A stretch of 64,000 nucleotides of DNA from Capsulimonas corticalis (GTDB lineage Bacteria; Armatimonadota; Armatimonadia; Armatimonadales; Capsulimonadaceae), in assembly GCF_003574315.2 (NCBI RefSeq), contig NZ_AP025739.1:372001-436000 (forward strand), given 5' to 3'. The position numbers and the translations under genes were made by a program. Shown one piece after another: positions 29,675-41,000 of the stretch; position 1 is the stretch's first letter, and each line of letters opens with the position of its first letter. The notes beneath the pieces were generated by a model. It made no database searches, was not told where the DNA came from, and saw nothing but the letters and a program-made list of their open reading frames with translations.

Positions 29675-31825
29675 TTAGAACGTTCCCGCGCCGAAGTCGA
29701 AGCGGACTTTGTGGGTGTCGGTGGAGTAGGTGAAGACGATCGAGCGGTTGAAGACGCGCCGGGTGAGCGAAAGCTCGGTGGCGTTGTAGCTGCCGGTGAA
29801 GTATTTGCTGTAGAACGTGGAGAGACCAAGCTGCCAATCGTCGTTGTACTTGTAGCTGACGGTGGAGAACAGATTGGTGGTGTTCTGAGGCCAGCCAAGG
29901 TTCGTCGAGAACGACATCAGCAGTTTCTTTGACGGCGTCGCGCTATAGCCGATGTTCATGCGATGCTGCGACGCGGCCTGATTGTAAAGGCCCGCGAGCG
30001 TGGAGTCTGAGTAATGGCTGAGCAGCGGGTCGTAGCGGTAGGTATAGTTAACATTGAGACGGCCATGCATCGGCATGACGCGCTGCAAGCCCAGCGTGCC
30101 CAGCAGCGTGGGCGACGTCTGCGAGGCGCCGCGGCTCCATGTCTGGCCGACCGTCAGCGAGTTGGAAAGCGAAGTATCCTTGCCGAAATGGATCGGAGCC
30201 GTGTAAAAGCGCATATCCAGGCCCTCGGTATCCAGCGACTGGGTCACTTTCGAGCTGTTCGGAATCGTGTAATTCGACTGCCCGGACTGCCAGGACGCCG
30301 TGGAAACGAAGTTGATTCCCGTCGCGCCGATTTCGCGCGCGTTGGTCTGCAAGTAAGTGTTCAGACTGGTTCCGGATGACGAATAACCATCCTGCCCCGG
30401 ATCCTGATTGGCGTTTGCGCTGAAGTTGAGCGAAAAATCCTTGAAACGATGGCTGACGTTCGACGCGCCGAAGATGCTGCGGTGGGCGGGCGAGTCGATA
30501 TAGAAGTTGCTGTTCGTCAGGGAATCGATCTGCTGCGTATGCTGCCAGTGCGCGCCCCAGTCCGAGCGCGTCAGGCTGTTCATGATCAAAGAGCCCTGGC
30601 CGCCAGCGCCCATGCTGTAGGTCTGCTGCAAGTCCAGAGAGACGCCGGGACGACTGCCGTTGATACCGCTGTAGGTTGGGACGCTCGTTTGCAGCGAAGC
30701 TCCGGCGATGGCTGAGTTGCGCAGATAAATCGTTCCGGTGCTGGTGGGGCTGACACTGTAGTAGTAAGGGACGTTGAGGAAGAGTCCCTGGGATCCGTAG
30801 CCGACGATCTGCTCGCCAAAGAGCTGATCCGTCGTCAGCGGCATCATATGGAACGGGACGGAAAGGACTTTTTTGCCATCGGAATAGATCGATGCCCGCC
30901 GGAACTGGAGCTGTGAGCCCTGATCGACGGCAATGGCGCGCGCGGTGATCACGACGCGGCTTTGGGACAGGTCCAGAAATGCGTATTCATCGGGAGCCGG
31001 CGCCGAGGCGTCTCCGCCGGGAATGGGCGGCGGCGCGCCCACGGCGGCGTCCCCGGAACGTATGTCGGCCGTGTCGAAACCCAAACCGCTAATGGTGACT
31101 TCGTGCGGCCCACGCTTGGCGTCGGACACAACGCCCTTGCCGCTCATGGAGTTCAGGTCAAACTTCAGCTGCGCCGCCGTCAGCGTGTGCTTATTCTGCG
31201 TCATCACGGCGTTGCGCGCGAGCAGCTGGAGACTCTGAAGATCGATTTGAATGGCGTCGGCGTTGATCGTGACGCCATGATAGTGCAGATGCGCCGAGCC
31301 GTGCTTCCCGTCGGCTTCGACGATCTTTCCGTCGGCGCTGTAAACCAAGTATTCCGCGCAGTCGATGCGGATCCATCGGGATTCTCCCCCGGAGGACGCC
31401 AGCGTACGATCGGCGGTAAACTCCACCGGAAGGTTTGCATTCCCAACTCCGGAGTCGCCCCCAAGGATGCACGTCGCCGTGACCGTCGCCATCGATTCGG
31501 AGGCGCTGCTGGTGAGGACGGCGCGCGCGACTCCGGAGACGGTAGTGACTGTTTCCTTATCCAGGATGCCCTGCGATGTGACGAGGTGGACTTCCGTGCC
31601 GTCGGGAACAAGCCCGCCATTGCCGTCGCGGATCATGATGGCGATTGTGGTCGTACTTTTGCCATCGGCGATGATGACACTGGGGTTCGCGGTGAGACTG
31701 ACGCTCGTCCGGCCTCCGGCATAGGCGGAGTGAACGGAAAGCGCAACGGCGCTGAAGCCGACCGCAATTCGAAAAACCTTTGAAATTCGGCTGCGCCTGG
31801 ACTTACCGCGCACTGTATGTTTCAT
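29675..31825 (-). CDS. LptD/OstA-like outer-membrane barrel with an N-terminal invasin-type Ig domain
   Basis: 716 aa from ATG 31825, where a signal peptide begins (after a basic start, IAVGFSAVALSVHSAYAGG). Residues about 39-140 are a Big_1/invasin-like Ig domain (SLTANPSVIIADGKSTTTI, DGTEVHLVTSQG, SGVARAVLTS). Residues about 165-270 repeat OstA-style strands (KIVEADGKHGSAHLHYHGV, LLARNAVMTQNKHTLTA). The last 400 residues alternate hydrophobic and polar residues as in a beta barrel and end in phenylalanine (DFGAGTF), the usual sorting end of outer-membrane proteins. LptD inserts lipopolysaccharide; here only part of that architecture is present, so a general glycolipid or porin-like role is equally possible. 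Followed by a terminator. Confidence 0.65.
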   Translation of the reverse strand: MKHTVRGKSRRSRISKVFRIAVGFSAVALSVHSAYAGGRTSVSLTANPSVIIADGKSTTTIAIMIRDGNGGLVPDGTEVHLVTSQGILDKETVTTVSGVARAVLTSSASESMATVTATCILGGDSGVGNANLPVEFTADRTLASSGGESRWIRIDCAEYLVYSADGKIVEADGKHGSAHLHYHGVTINADAIQIDLQSLQLLARNAVMTQNKHTLTAAQLKFDLNSMSGKGVVSDAKRGPHEVTISGLGFDTADIRSGDAAVGAPPPIPGGDASAPAPDEYAFLDLSQSRVVITARAIAVDQGSQLQFRRASIYSDGKKVLSVPFHMMPLTTDQLFGEQIVGYGSQGLFLNVPYYYSVSPTSTGTIYLRNSAIAGASLQTSVPTYSGINGSRPGVSLDLQQTYSMGAGGQGSLIMNSLTRSDWGAHWQHTQQIDSLTNSNFYIDSPAHRSIFGASNVSHRFKDFSLNFSANANQDPGQDGYSSSGTSLNTYLQTNAREIGATGINFVSTASWQSGQSNYTIPNSSKVTQSLDTEGLDMRFYTAPIHFGKDTSLSNSLTVGQTWSRGASQTSPTLLGTLGLQRVMPMHGRLNVNYTYRYDPLLSHYSDSTLAGLYNQAASQHRMNIGYSATPSKKLLMSFSTNLGWPQNTTNLFSTVSYKYNDDWQLGLSTFYSKYFTGSYNATELSLTRRVFNRSIVFTYSTDTHKVRFDFGAGTF

Positions 31826-31863
31826 AGGATTCCACAACAAGGGGAGAGGATTGAAGCAAAGGC

Positions 31864-31889
31864 GATGCGGGCGCTGGAGCGCCCGCATC
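31864..31889 (-). terminator. Hairpin before the LptD-like gene
   Basis: A 12-bp perfect stem (31864-31875 with 31878-31889) with an effectively 4-nt loop, followed in the minus direction by a short T-run (CCTTTG). It sits just after the upstream gene's stop (31899). Confidence 0.65.
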
Positions 31890-31898
31890 CGAGATCGA

Positions 31899-32798
31899 CT
31901 ACGGGCTCAGCGGCGGCGACGGGGGCTGCGACGGGCCTGTGCCCGTTCCTGTGCCGGTCCCCGTTCCCGTCCCTGTGGAGCTGGACGAGCCGTTGTTATC
32001 CGAGCCATGATGGAAGGCGAAGTAGACCGCCGCGCCAAGCGCCAGCGCGAGAAGCACGGGCGTTGCGCCGCCGGCTTTACCACGCTGCGAGCTCGAAACG
32101 ACGACGGGCCGGGCTGCGGTTTCCACCGGAAGCCCATTGATGCTGCTGGCGATCTGGCTGGCGGCGTCATCCAGCGCGCTGGCGACGACCTTATCGATCT
32201 GGTCGTTGGGCTGCGCCGGCGATGCGTTCACCGAGAGGCCAATGTTCTTAACAGCGTAGCCGGTCTGTGTATTGTACAGATTGCCGGTGACCTGGATGGC
32301 GACTTTTTTATTGGCGGCGTCCACTGAATAAGATTCGAGGTTCCCGATAAAGTAGGCGTCCGTGTCCAGTCGCGTCGAGATCTTGGCCGCGCGCGGCTTG
32401 TCATTGTCATCGTCGGCGAACGGGGTCTTGAGATCGTCCTCGACAAGATCCTTGTCGTCAAGACCGCGCTGCACCGACGGGAGCAGACGGCTGAAGCGCG
32501 TGATCTTGAACTTGTTCACGGTCTCAAGCTTCATCCGAACGGCGTCATCAAGCTTGGCGCTGATGCCTTCGGCCGACGCTCCGGCCTTGTTGGCGATCGG
32601 AAACAGCAGGATGCTACGGATGCTGACAGCTTCCGCGGCGTTAGAATCGGCGGGAGCCGCCTTGGGATCGGCTTTGGCGGGCGCTTTGTCCGCCGCCCGG
32701 GCCGCCGGGATCAAGCCGGACATCGGGGGCGCCAGCAGCGTCAGCGTCAGCCCCAGGGCCACGCCGCGCTTGGCGATGGCGACTTTATGAGTTGACAT
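31899..32798 (-). CDS. Exported protein with TolB/CsgG-like N-domain and a TG-repeat tail
   Basis: 299 aa, unnamed. Signal peptide (1-36). Residues about 55-220 read like the nucleoside-binding-like fold of CsgG or TolB N-domains (SILLFPIANKAG, ISAKLDDAVRMKLE, DAYFIGNLESYSVDAANKKVAIQVTGNLYNT), also found in the larger protein encoded upstream. A hydrophobic segment (about 246-264) precedes a low-complexity tail of Thr-Gly repeats and prolines. Possibly a membrane-anchored periplasmic partner of the CsgG-like protein (inference). Flanked on both sides by hairpins, so separately transcribed or attenuated. Confidence 0.55.
   Translation of the reverse strand: MSTHKVAIAKRGVALGLTLTLLAPPMSGLIPAARAADKAPAKADPKAAPADSNAAEAVSIRSILLFPIANKAGASAEGISAKLDDAVRMKLETVNKFKITRFSRLLPSVQRGLDDKDLVEDDLKTPFADDDNDKPRAAKISTRLDTDAYFIGNLESYSVDAANKKVAIQVTGNLYNTQTGYAVKNIGLSVNASPAQPNDQIDKVVASALDDAASQIASSINGLPVETAARPVVVSSSQRGKAGGATPVLLALALGAAVYFAFHHGSDNNGSSSSTGTGTGTGTGTGTGPSQPPSPPLSP
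31929..31979 (-). repeat. Short tandem (Thr-Gly) coding repeat
   Basis: About eight near-identical 6-base units (plus strand CCxGTx/CCCGTx) encode Gly-Thr pairs in the tail of the preceding protein. Such a tract could vary in length by slippage without breaking the frame. Confidence 0.6.
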
Positions 32799-32820
32799 AT
32801 ATTTGCGTCCTCTAGGAAAG

Positions 32821-32846
32821 GTCCGGCGCTGGCAACAGCGCCGGAC
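32821..32846 (-). terminator. Hairpin after the CsgG-like gene
   Basis: A perfect 11-bp stem (32821-32831 with 32836-32846), loop GCAA, followed in the minus direction by CCTTTCC. It lies 31 nt after the CsgG-like stop. Weak U-tail. Confidence 0.65.
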
Positions 32847-32876
32847 AACGACATTTGTCGCGCATTCAGGCGATAA

Positions 32877-34895
32877 TTAACCCGTCACCAGCGACTGCGG
32901 AACCGCAACCGGATCGGTGTATAGGTAAGGATTGGTATCACTATCCGTACCATTCCGTCCATCCCGAACGCCCACACGGTAGAACAACTGAGCAGCTCCC
33001 GGGAATTCCGTCTGCAGATTCAAGCCTGTCGAAGGATTGAAGAAGCTGAAAGGCAGTCCAGATTGCGGGCTGACCTGGCTTCCCGAGAAGATATTGATCG
33101 CGCCTGGATTGTAGGGACGATATGTCTTCTTACTGCCGAACGTAGCGCTTGTTGAGATCTCGAGAATGTAGTCACTTGCGCCATAAGTAGAGTTCAGCGT
33201 GACGAACACACGGTTCGGAGCTGTGCCCGTGAAATTTGTCCCATCTTGGATGAGCACAGGCGGCTGCAGATAAGTCACGGAGTTCGTTGTCTGCTGCGGC
33301 GTCAGATAGAAGTGAGTCGCAGTCGTCGTTCCCGTGGTTGTTCCCGTCGACCCGGTCGTCCCAGTCGTGCCGCCCGTGGTGGCTCCTGTCGGGGCTGTAG
33401 TCGTAATTGTCTGATCCCACAATCCTTCGACGGAATACCGGAAAGATACGCCAACCAGCGCAGTGGGAATACCGGCAGACGTACATTGCGGGTCGGTCGC
33501 CGTCGGTATACCGCATGTAAAGGTGCGCAAATCGATGCCGCCAGAGGTCGCCGGTTTGCTGGCGGTATAGGTTTTGAGTCGTCCGTCGTCGTAATAGTTG
33601 AGAGGCGATGCATCCGCTACGGCGTCAATCGGAACTGGTCCGAAGCCCAAAGGAACGGTTGCTCCCGTCGTACCACCGGCAAATATGGTCGTAGCTAAGT
33701 TTGTCCAGTCTGGACGGTAAATATGATATTCCTGGAACAGAGACGCATCAATGTTTCCACGATTCGCTGTAATATGAATCGCCACAGGAACGTATGTAGT
33801 GTTTGCGGTGGCGAGACCCACGGGCGCCTGACCAAAGACTCCTGCGTCACTGGCTCGAACCAGCACAGCTTTCACGCTGCCAAGGTGGGCGCCGCCGCCG
33901 GAGCCGGTGCTGCTGCCGCCCTTAACGAGGCTGAGCAGGAGGGCGCCGACTAGAATGGCGACCAGGATGCCGCCGATGCCGCTGAATGAGTTGCGCTTGC
34001 CGCTCGGCGTGCTCGCGGTGGAGGCGGTGGAGTTGTCGGAGACAAGACGATCCGCGCGCACCGAGTAGCTGGGAAGCTCGTAGATCGCCGTCGCGCGGTC
34101 CTGCGGCTGGATGCCCAGACCACGGTCGGTCACTTCGGCGGTGCTTTGATCGGGTTCAACCGAGGTCACGCGAATGCGGCCGACTTCCGAGCCGGCGCGC
34201 GTCACAAGCAGCTTCAGGCCGTCGTAAACACCATCGCGCGATCCCTTATTGATGAGAACCGTTGTGGTGTCGACGTTGTTCAAAACAGTTGCCTTAGGCA
34301 GATTGAACGACGTGATCTGGCGCACGGCGGTGAAGGTGGCGTTGTCGATCGCCTGGTTCACCAGGGAATCGTCATCGCCAGCTCCCACCGGACGCGGCGT
34401 GGAGACTCCCTGAGCGACGGCGCCGTTGACCAGCTCGCCCGAGACCGTATCCACAACACGAACGACAACGGAAACCGTTGCGCGGCGCGGCTTGTTGTCG
34501 AAAGCCACAGTCAGGATTTCACCGGAAACGACGGCGTCGACGTTGCGGTCACGTCCCAGCTTCTGCATGCCGATCTTATCGAGCGGCAGCGTCAAGCCCA
34601 AGTTCTCGAGTCCCGCAAGCGTATCCTGTCGCGGGGAGACATCGTATTTGTTGGATTTGCCAAGCTCAACGACGAACGAGTCCGAAGCCTGACGCCCCAC
34701 GTCGTTGCCGCCGTAGCCAGATCGGTTGGTAAAGTCGAGAACCGCCCAGGCGGGTTGTCCCGAGCGGGACGCCGAAGCCTGCGCCTCGGCGCGTGGCGCG
34801 GCTGCAAGCAGCAGCACCATGAGCGGCATCAGCATGGCGACTGAGAGGAGCCAGCTTAGGGGCCGGGCGCTCCAGTGCAATTTCAATCGTTTCAC
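32877..34895 (-). CDS. CsgG/FlgT-like envelope protein with an extracellular Thr/Gly-linked C-terminal half
   Basis: 672 aa, GTG start at 34895 with AGGAGGA upstream. Signal peptide 1-39. Residues 45-200 are CsgG-like (AWAVLDFTNRSGYGG, SGEILTVAFDNKPRRATVSVVVRVVDTVSGE). Residues about 205-275 resemble the FlgT C-terminal domain (LINKGSRDGVYDGLKLLVTRAG, GRIRVTSVEPDQSTAEV). A membrane segment (about 300-320, GGILVAILVGALLLSLVKGG) divides it from a C-terminal half with beta-rich stretches and a TTGTT...-type linker (about 525-550). CsgG forms secretion pores and FlgT an outer-ring flagellar part; which function applies is unknown. Encoded between the smaller TolB/CsgG-like protein and the giant protein. 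Confidence 0.65.
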   Translation of the reverse strand: MKRLKLHWSARPLSWLLSVAMLMPLMVLLLAAAPRAEAQASASRSGQPAWAVLDFTNRSGYGGNDVGRQASDSFVVELGKSNKYDVSPRQDTLAGLENLGLTLPLDKIGMQKLGRDRNVDAVVSGEILTVAFDNKPRRATVSVVVRVVDTVSGELVNGAVAQGVSTPRPVGAGDDDSLVNQAIDNATFTAVRQITSFNLPKATVLNNVDTTTVLINKGSRDGVYDGLKLLVTRAGSEVGRIRVTSVEPDQSTAEVTDRGLGIQPQDRATAIYELPSYSVRADRLVSDNSTASTASTPSGKRNSFSGIGGILVAILVGALLLSLVKGGSSTGSGGGAHLGSVKAVLVRASDAGVFGQAPVGLATANTTYVPVAIHITANRGNIDASLFQEYHIYRPDWTNLATTIFAGGTTGATVPLGFGPVPIDAVADASPLNYYDDGRLKTYTASKPATSGGIDLRTFTCGIPTATDPQCTSAGIPTALVGVSFRYSVEGLWDQTITTTAPTGATTGGTTGTTGSTGTTTGTTTATHFYLTPQQTTNSVTYLQPPVLIQDGTNFTGTAPNRVFVTLNSTYGASDYILEISTSATFGSKKTYRPYNPGAINIFSGSQVSPQSGLPFSFFNPSTGLNLQTEFPGAAQLFYRVGVRDGRNGTDSDTNPYLYTDPVAVPQSLVTG

Positions 34896-34943
34896 TCTAT
34901 CGGAGTCCTCCTGAGACTTGGTCCATTGTTAGCAAAAAGGGGC

Positions 34944-34972
34944 GGCTGGGCTCATTTTTGATGAGCCCAGCC
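34944..34972 (-). terminator. Intrinsic terminator after the giant secreted-protein gene
   Basis: A perfect 12-bp stem (34944-34955 with 34961-34972) with loop TTTTG, followed in the minus direction by GCCCC and T5. Confidence 0.85.
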
Positions 34973-34992
34973 CGGGAGAACCCGCCTGCTTA

Positions 34993-35013
34993 AAGAGCCG
35001 TCCTGCGGCTCTT
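34993..35013 (-). terminator. Secondary hairpin just after the giant gene's stop
   Basis: An 8-bp stem (34993-35000 with 35006-35013), loop TCCTG, begins 4 nt after the stop codon. With the stronger hairpin at 34944 it makes a tandem termination zone. Confidence 0.55.
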
Positions 35014-35016
35014 CGA

Positions 35017-38000
35017 TCAGGGCGCGGTCGGGATGTACACCGTGGTATCGATATACGCCTTGATCCAGTATCCGTGCCAGGGCTGAAGCGTTGTCGCCTT
35101 GACATAAGAGTTAGTGGCCGGATCGTATCCATAGATCGTCGGACTAATGACGTTATATTTCGTACTGATGGCGTCGGCGTACGACAGATGCTGCGTCGGC
35201 GTCGCCGGGTTCAGGAAGGTCAGCTTCGTAATGTCAATCGCAGTCGTGCTCGGCACGCCGATCTGGTTCCAGAATGCGTGCAGCGGGATATCGACTGTCG
35301 TTGTTGTCGGCGCCGTTCCCTTGAACGAAATGTCTGTTGCTCGCGGCAGCTTAATCCAATAGCCGTAACCCAGATGCAGGCTATCCGCCGGCGGCGTCGG
35401 ATCCACGACATACTGGAGCAATTGCGGCTGCCAAATGACCAGCTTGCTGCGATCCGTGCCGAAGAGCGTATCCAGCGAGAAGTTCCCGTAGTCATACGGC
35501 GCCGAGATCATCTGCAGTCCGGCGGGGAACGTCGTCACAACCGGGAATATATAATCCTGGCGCTTGAATGCTCCCAAGGTCACCGTGACCGGCAGAGCGG
35601 CGGACGTTGTATATCCGCTCTTGCTAAAGGTCACGAGATAATCGCCAGGCGGCAGGAACTTCTGATAGTTGATGGGGGAGCCATCGCCAGCAGGAGCCGC
35701 CGGAGAGGTGATCGCGCCCGTTGTCAAGGTCGCGACCGCACCGCCCGCCGCCGTCGTGATTGTCACCGTCACACCGCTGAGCGCGGGGCTGTTTGGACCG
35801 GCCTTAACTAATCCTCCCAATGTCCCAAGACTGAACGTAAGATCGGCGCGGGTGAACGCATTGCGCGTCACCGTAATCGTGCCGGTCGCCGCCACAGCCG
35901 GTCCAAGCGTTGGATCTGTTGCGACAACGGTGTATGTCCCTTCCGGAATCGAGCCGACATAGTTCAGCGGCTTCCCGTCGCCGGCCGGCGCAACGGGAGA
36001 TTTGGTCGCCCCCGTAGTGAAGGTGGCTGTCAGAGTATTCGTGTCCGTTGAGAAGAACTGCACGGACAATCCGAGAACCGGCTGACCTGTCGCCGCATTG
36101 ATGACAGATCCTCCAACGTAGCCCGGGGGGATCTTGTCGAGACCGAAGTCCTGACCAGACAGTGTCCCTCCACTGGTAACCGCAACCAAACGGGACTTTT
36201 GACCGTAACCCGGCGCTTTCGCGGTAAGAGTATACGTTCCCGGCCCCAGGCTGATTGTGTATGTGCCGTCCGCCTTGGTGATCACGGTCTGAGGCACGAG
36301 GATCTGATTGATCGCAACGGTAATGGTCGCGCCGCCGATTCCGGCGTTAGTCGCATTATCGAAGACGCGCCCTGTCACAGTTCCTGGCGTCGGCTTCAGA
36401 GCGAAGTCCGCATTCTTCGCATTGGCGTCCGCCGCGGCCAGCGTTCCATCCACGGTCTGACCGGGAAGGATTGTCACCGCCTGCGCCGTGGAATCGGGAT
36501 AGGTTGGTTTCAGTGACGCCACTCCATTGAATACACGTCCTTCGCCGAAGGTCGGTATGCTAGTAATCCGGTAAATTCCATTCGCATCGGTAGATGCAGA
36601 AAAGGATACCGTGGAGTCGTCAGCGGCGGTGAAGACGACCGAGGCGCCGCTGACCGGACTTCCTGTGTAGAAGTCAGTCACCTTGCCGATAATCGATCCC
36701 TTATCCACCGTCTGGATCGGCAGCGTCACCGGAACGTTGACGTCTCCTTCCACCGTGAATGTATCGGTCGCCAGCAATTCGAAGCGCTTGTACCCATGCT
36801 TAGCGGCGTAGATCTTATAGACACCCGGCGGCACGCCATCGATCGCAAAGTTGCCTGCGGAACCCGTCAGGGCCGTATATGCGGCGCGCGAACCTAGTTG
36901 CCCACCAACCGGGACGACATATACAACTGCTCCGGCAACACCGGTGCCTGTTGTGGTTCCTTCTCGCACAAATCCTGTGAACGATCCCGTTCGCAGATAG
37001 CTAATGATGTTATGGATCGTATTGGTGCGATAGTTTTTCGTCTCGAAATGATATTTGCGCGGGTCATCGCCGATACCATCACCGACCTTGACGACCTCTT
37101 GACTGATACTTTCCAGACCAAATGACGCGTATACTACGCGGCTGCCGTTGCTGGCAAGGTTTTCCGTGTAGACAATACCAGCGTCTTTGCCGCCGGTGAA
37201 TGTTAAGTCCGTCTTAGCGCCGTTCTGCGTATTTGGCGATACTGTGTCGATTGCCCCTTCTATGAGCTGGAAGGTGTTGTCCAGTCCGCGGAAGAACGGA
37301 ATTGGGTTTGTCGTAATTTCGTTCAGCGAGCCATCCGTGCGCCAATTTAACGAATTGCTCAAACTATTGGAAAGCCAGCTATTCCCAAAGCCCAGGATAT
37401 TGTCGGCGCCGGCAGACATAGCAGGGGTACCGCCGGCCGGGTTGGTCAACGCAACATTCAGCGTGTTCGACACGAAGTTAGAACTCGCGGAATTCGAACT
37501 CTGCGAAACAACATCCTGTCCCGAGACCAGCAGGCGGCCGCCTCCGGCCACAAAGGACGAGAGAGTAGCCTGAATATTAGGATCGCTTAGGGTTCCATCG
37601 CCCACGAATAGATCGTTCGTAAAGGGCGAGAACCAGAGGACACAGCGTGTGGCGACTGGTACGGAAGTCGCAGGCGCATTCAGGCCAAGAGCGGTGTCGA
37701 CAATGGCAGGCTGCGGCTCCAGCGTCTTGTTCGGACCAAAGATGGAGAGAACCGAGCTGTCGATTGGATCGTGGCAGAGAGTTCGCCAGATCGCGTATTG
37801 CTGGGATTTCACCAGAGGGTAGAATACGGGGTCATTGATTGTTCCCGCAGGCGATTGCTCCTGTGTGCGTCCACCATCATCAATCGTTTCGTCGTAGTAG
37901 GAATCGACGCCAAGACCATTCAAAGGAGAGATGAACATCGGCGCGATATAGACGGACGGCTTGCTGTCCCAGTAATAGCTACAGTTCGGCAGGATGTTAA

Positions 38001-41000
38001 CATCAACGTCCGTGACGTATGACTCCGCTCCGTAGTAAATAGGACGGAGGTTGGAGAAGAACGTTTGATGGCCTCCGAAGCTTGTGCCCGTAAACTTTTG
38101 CCCAAGCATGTTATCCGAAACAACCAGGATATCCTTGTTGGAAGGAAGCGGTTGGCTGGAGCATCCCCAGACATTGTCGTAGATCCTCCAGTTACCATGG
38201 GTGAAGCTATCCGTGTTCACATTGCCAGAGAAAGGATAGACGGCGTCATTATAAGCGATAACATCCAGATAGTAATCACTGACGGAATCGGGAGATGTCC
38301 AGGTGCCTGAATACAGCTTTCCGCCCTTATTGTCCTGCACAGGACTGAGGGTCAGAGGAAGCCATTCACCCGTGCCCCGCGTGGCGCCATCATCCGCATG
38401 CAGAAGATTCCCTTGATTATCCAGCGTAACATCGTCGCCCGTAAACGGCTTGCGGTCATCAATACCAGCGACATAGTATGGCGTACCATAGTCGGTAGAG
38501 TTGTTCCCAGGCGTTGCAACGGTGGGATTTAGATATTCGCACTCGTACTCAGCGCCATATGCATAGAACTTAGTAGGGTCGCCGCCCTTGAGTGGCTTGG
38601 CGGGCGTGCCGTCCTGGAACAGATCGATCAGGGTTTGCACATTTGTGACATACGCCGACATTGCCGGTCCCTGGTAAGTCCCGATGGAGATATTAAATTG
38701 CCCATCGTTTCCAGCCAGCATGCCATGCTGATCAAAGCGCCCCCCGTTGAAGACCTGATAGCCGTAGACGTTTCGATCATCTCCAATAAACCGTCCCCCA
38801 ACGATCTGATCGTAAACTCCTTTTGCGTTAAAAAGGTAATTCGCAGCGGTCTGCTTGGGATTTGGCAGATTGTTCGGAATGTCGAAAGTGTCGGGATCAG
38901 GGGCAAATAGTTTGTGCTCGCGCCCCAACTTATCTTGATATTTGCTATCCGGATCTTTGATCTGGATAAATACTTTGCTTGTCCCTGAAACCCGATCAGA
39001 CATACGGACAGTGAAAGTGATCTTCGCGCTTGTCGGAATATCACGCTTGGCGCTGCCGGTTTCATCCGTTGCGGACGGCAGAATGGGTTGATTGCCGACG
39101 TTGATGTGGACAATCTCCTTCTCATTGAACCGTTGCAGAATTGGCGGATCGACATCAAGAACCTGAGATTGGAGCAAACCGACATAGCCAGAACCAATCG
39201 CGGGATTCGCATTTCCCTGCGGCAGAGAGATGTCTGTTTCCGAGGGAGCGCCATCCGCCTGGTTATAGGTTACCGAACGATTGCTTTGGTAAACAATGCT
39301 GTAAATGGACCGGAACGGCGACCACGCGGGATAGTAATTCGAATACGAACCACTAGATTGCGTATTGAGGTGGTTGAGGCTGCCACTACCTTCGGTGTTA
39401 ACCTGTGTCGTGGACGAATCACTCTTCACCGAGGTGACAAAATACGAATAGGTAAACCCAGGAATAAGAGGTCCGTCAACAAATGTCTCAGGGTTCTTAT
39501 TGTATCGAACTCGATATAGCTTGAAAGTCGTGTCCGCCGGTCCCTTGCGATAGATGTTATAGGAACTGGCGCCGGCAACAGGAGCCCAGCTGATTGTCAC
39601 AACCTGTCCCGTTAGAACTCCCGAAATTGTTGGAGCTCCGTTTGCGGATGGAGGTATGCTGGTAACCGTGCCGCCGCTTGAGAGAAGCTCTAAACCGTTG
39701 ACAATTGCATTGCCGGTCACGCTCTCAAATGTAACCGTAATGAGACCATTGGCATCCGACTGTACCGACGAGTTGTCTAACTGTGTGGCGATGCCGAGGC
39801 CGCCAGTCTGATTAAAGATATCATAATTAGTCTGGACCGGAGCGCCATTAATCAGGATATTGAAAACTCGCTGTCCAGGCCCAGTCGCTGTCGGCTCCGC
39901 GAAGTGCAGACGAATATGGTACGTCGCGTTCGGAGCAGGAGTTAGGAGCGTATACGTAAAGTTCGGGTTAGCGCCCGTCGCCGTACGATATGTTTGATAA
40001 ACCGCCGCAGGAGCAGGATTTGGCGTCCCGGCAGTATTAATGGCGGGATTAGTCGCAGGATAAACCCCAACGCTACTCGCAGATACAAACGGAGTATCAG
40101 GAATGAACGTCCCTACAGCGGTATTGCTTCCAGAATTCAGTTGCAGAAGCGGCGTATCCGCATTCGCGGGGACAACTGTCAGCGTGTTCGATGGGCCGGA
40201 CTCAACTCCTGAGGTAAAGACCTCGGTGGATGCCTGGAAATAGTAGATGTCATGCGGCGATGAGGGAGACGCTCCTCTCGCGAACGCCAAATAGTCCGTA
40301 TCTCCGCGCGGATTGGAATACGGGTCCGTATTGCCAGAACTCCAGGACGGCGTCACATCGTCATTGCCGGGCGTGGTAATAACGCCATTGCTGGCTACGA
40401 GAGCCGTCGGAATGGAGCCATTGCTGCGCAGCATAATGATGTTGTGCAGAGTTCCGCCTGCAGTCGTCAGGACCGGCGAGGCGTCCAGCGTTCCCGGATT
40501 TCCATTACCCGGCGGAACACCAGGCTGAATGGAGCCGTTCGGAGTGACTCCGGACGCAGTCGAATCGAAAGCGATATACTGGCTATCCGGCGACCAAGTC
40601 GGGTTATTGTCGTCCGCCGGCCCGTTGGTGAGCTTCGCCGGGTACGGAGAGTTCAGATAACCATGAGACGCTACATTGAGAATGTAGATATGGATGTGGC
40701 CCTGATAGGTTCCAATATTCGTGCGAGCGGCGAAAGCAATCTGTCCGCCGCCGCCCCACGTCGGGCGGCCGACATAATCGAAGTCCAGCGCTTGGTCTTG
40801 ACGCAGCGTGAGGGCGTTGTTAAATCCAGTCAGACCTGTGACATTTACAACGGTTTGGCTGGGCTGGAAGGGAATGACGTAAAGATGCTGGAAGTTGACG
40901 GAATTGGCGTCTGAGGTAAATGCAAGCTGAGTATTGTCGCCCGGGCTCAGCGCGGGGTAAAGCTCGCCGTGCAGGCCGCCATTTTCGTTGGCGTTCGCCG

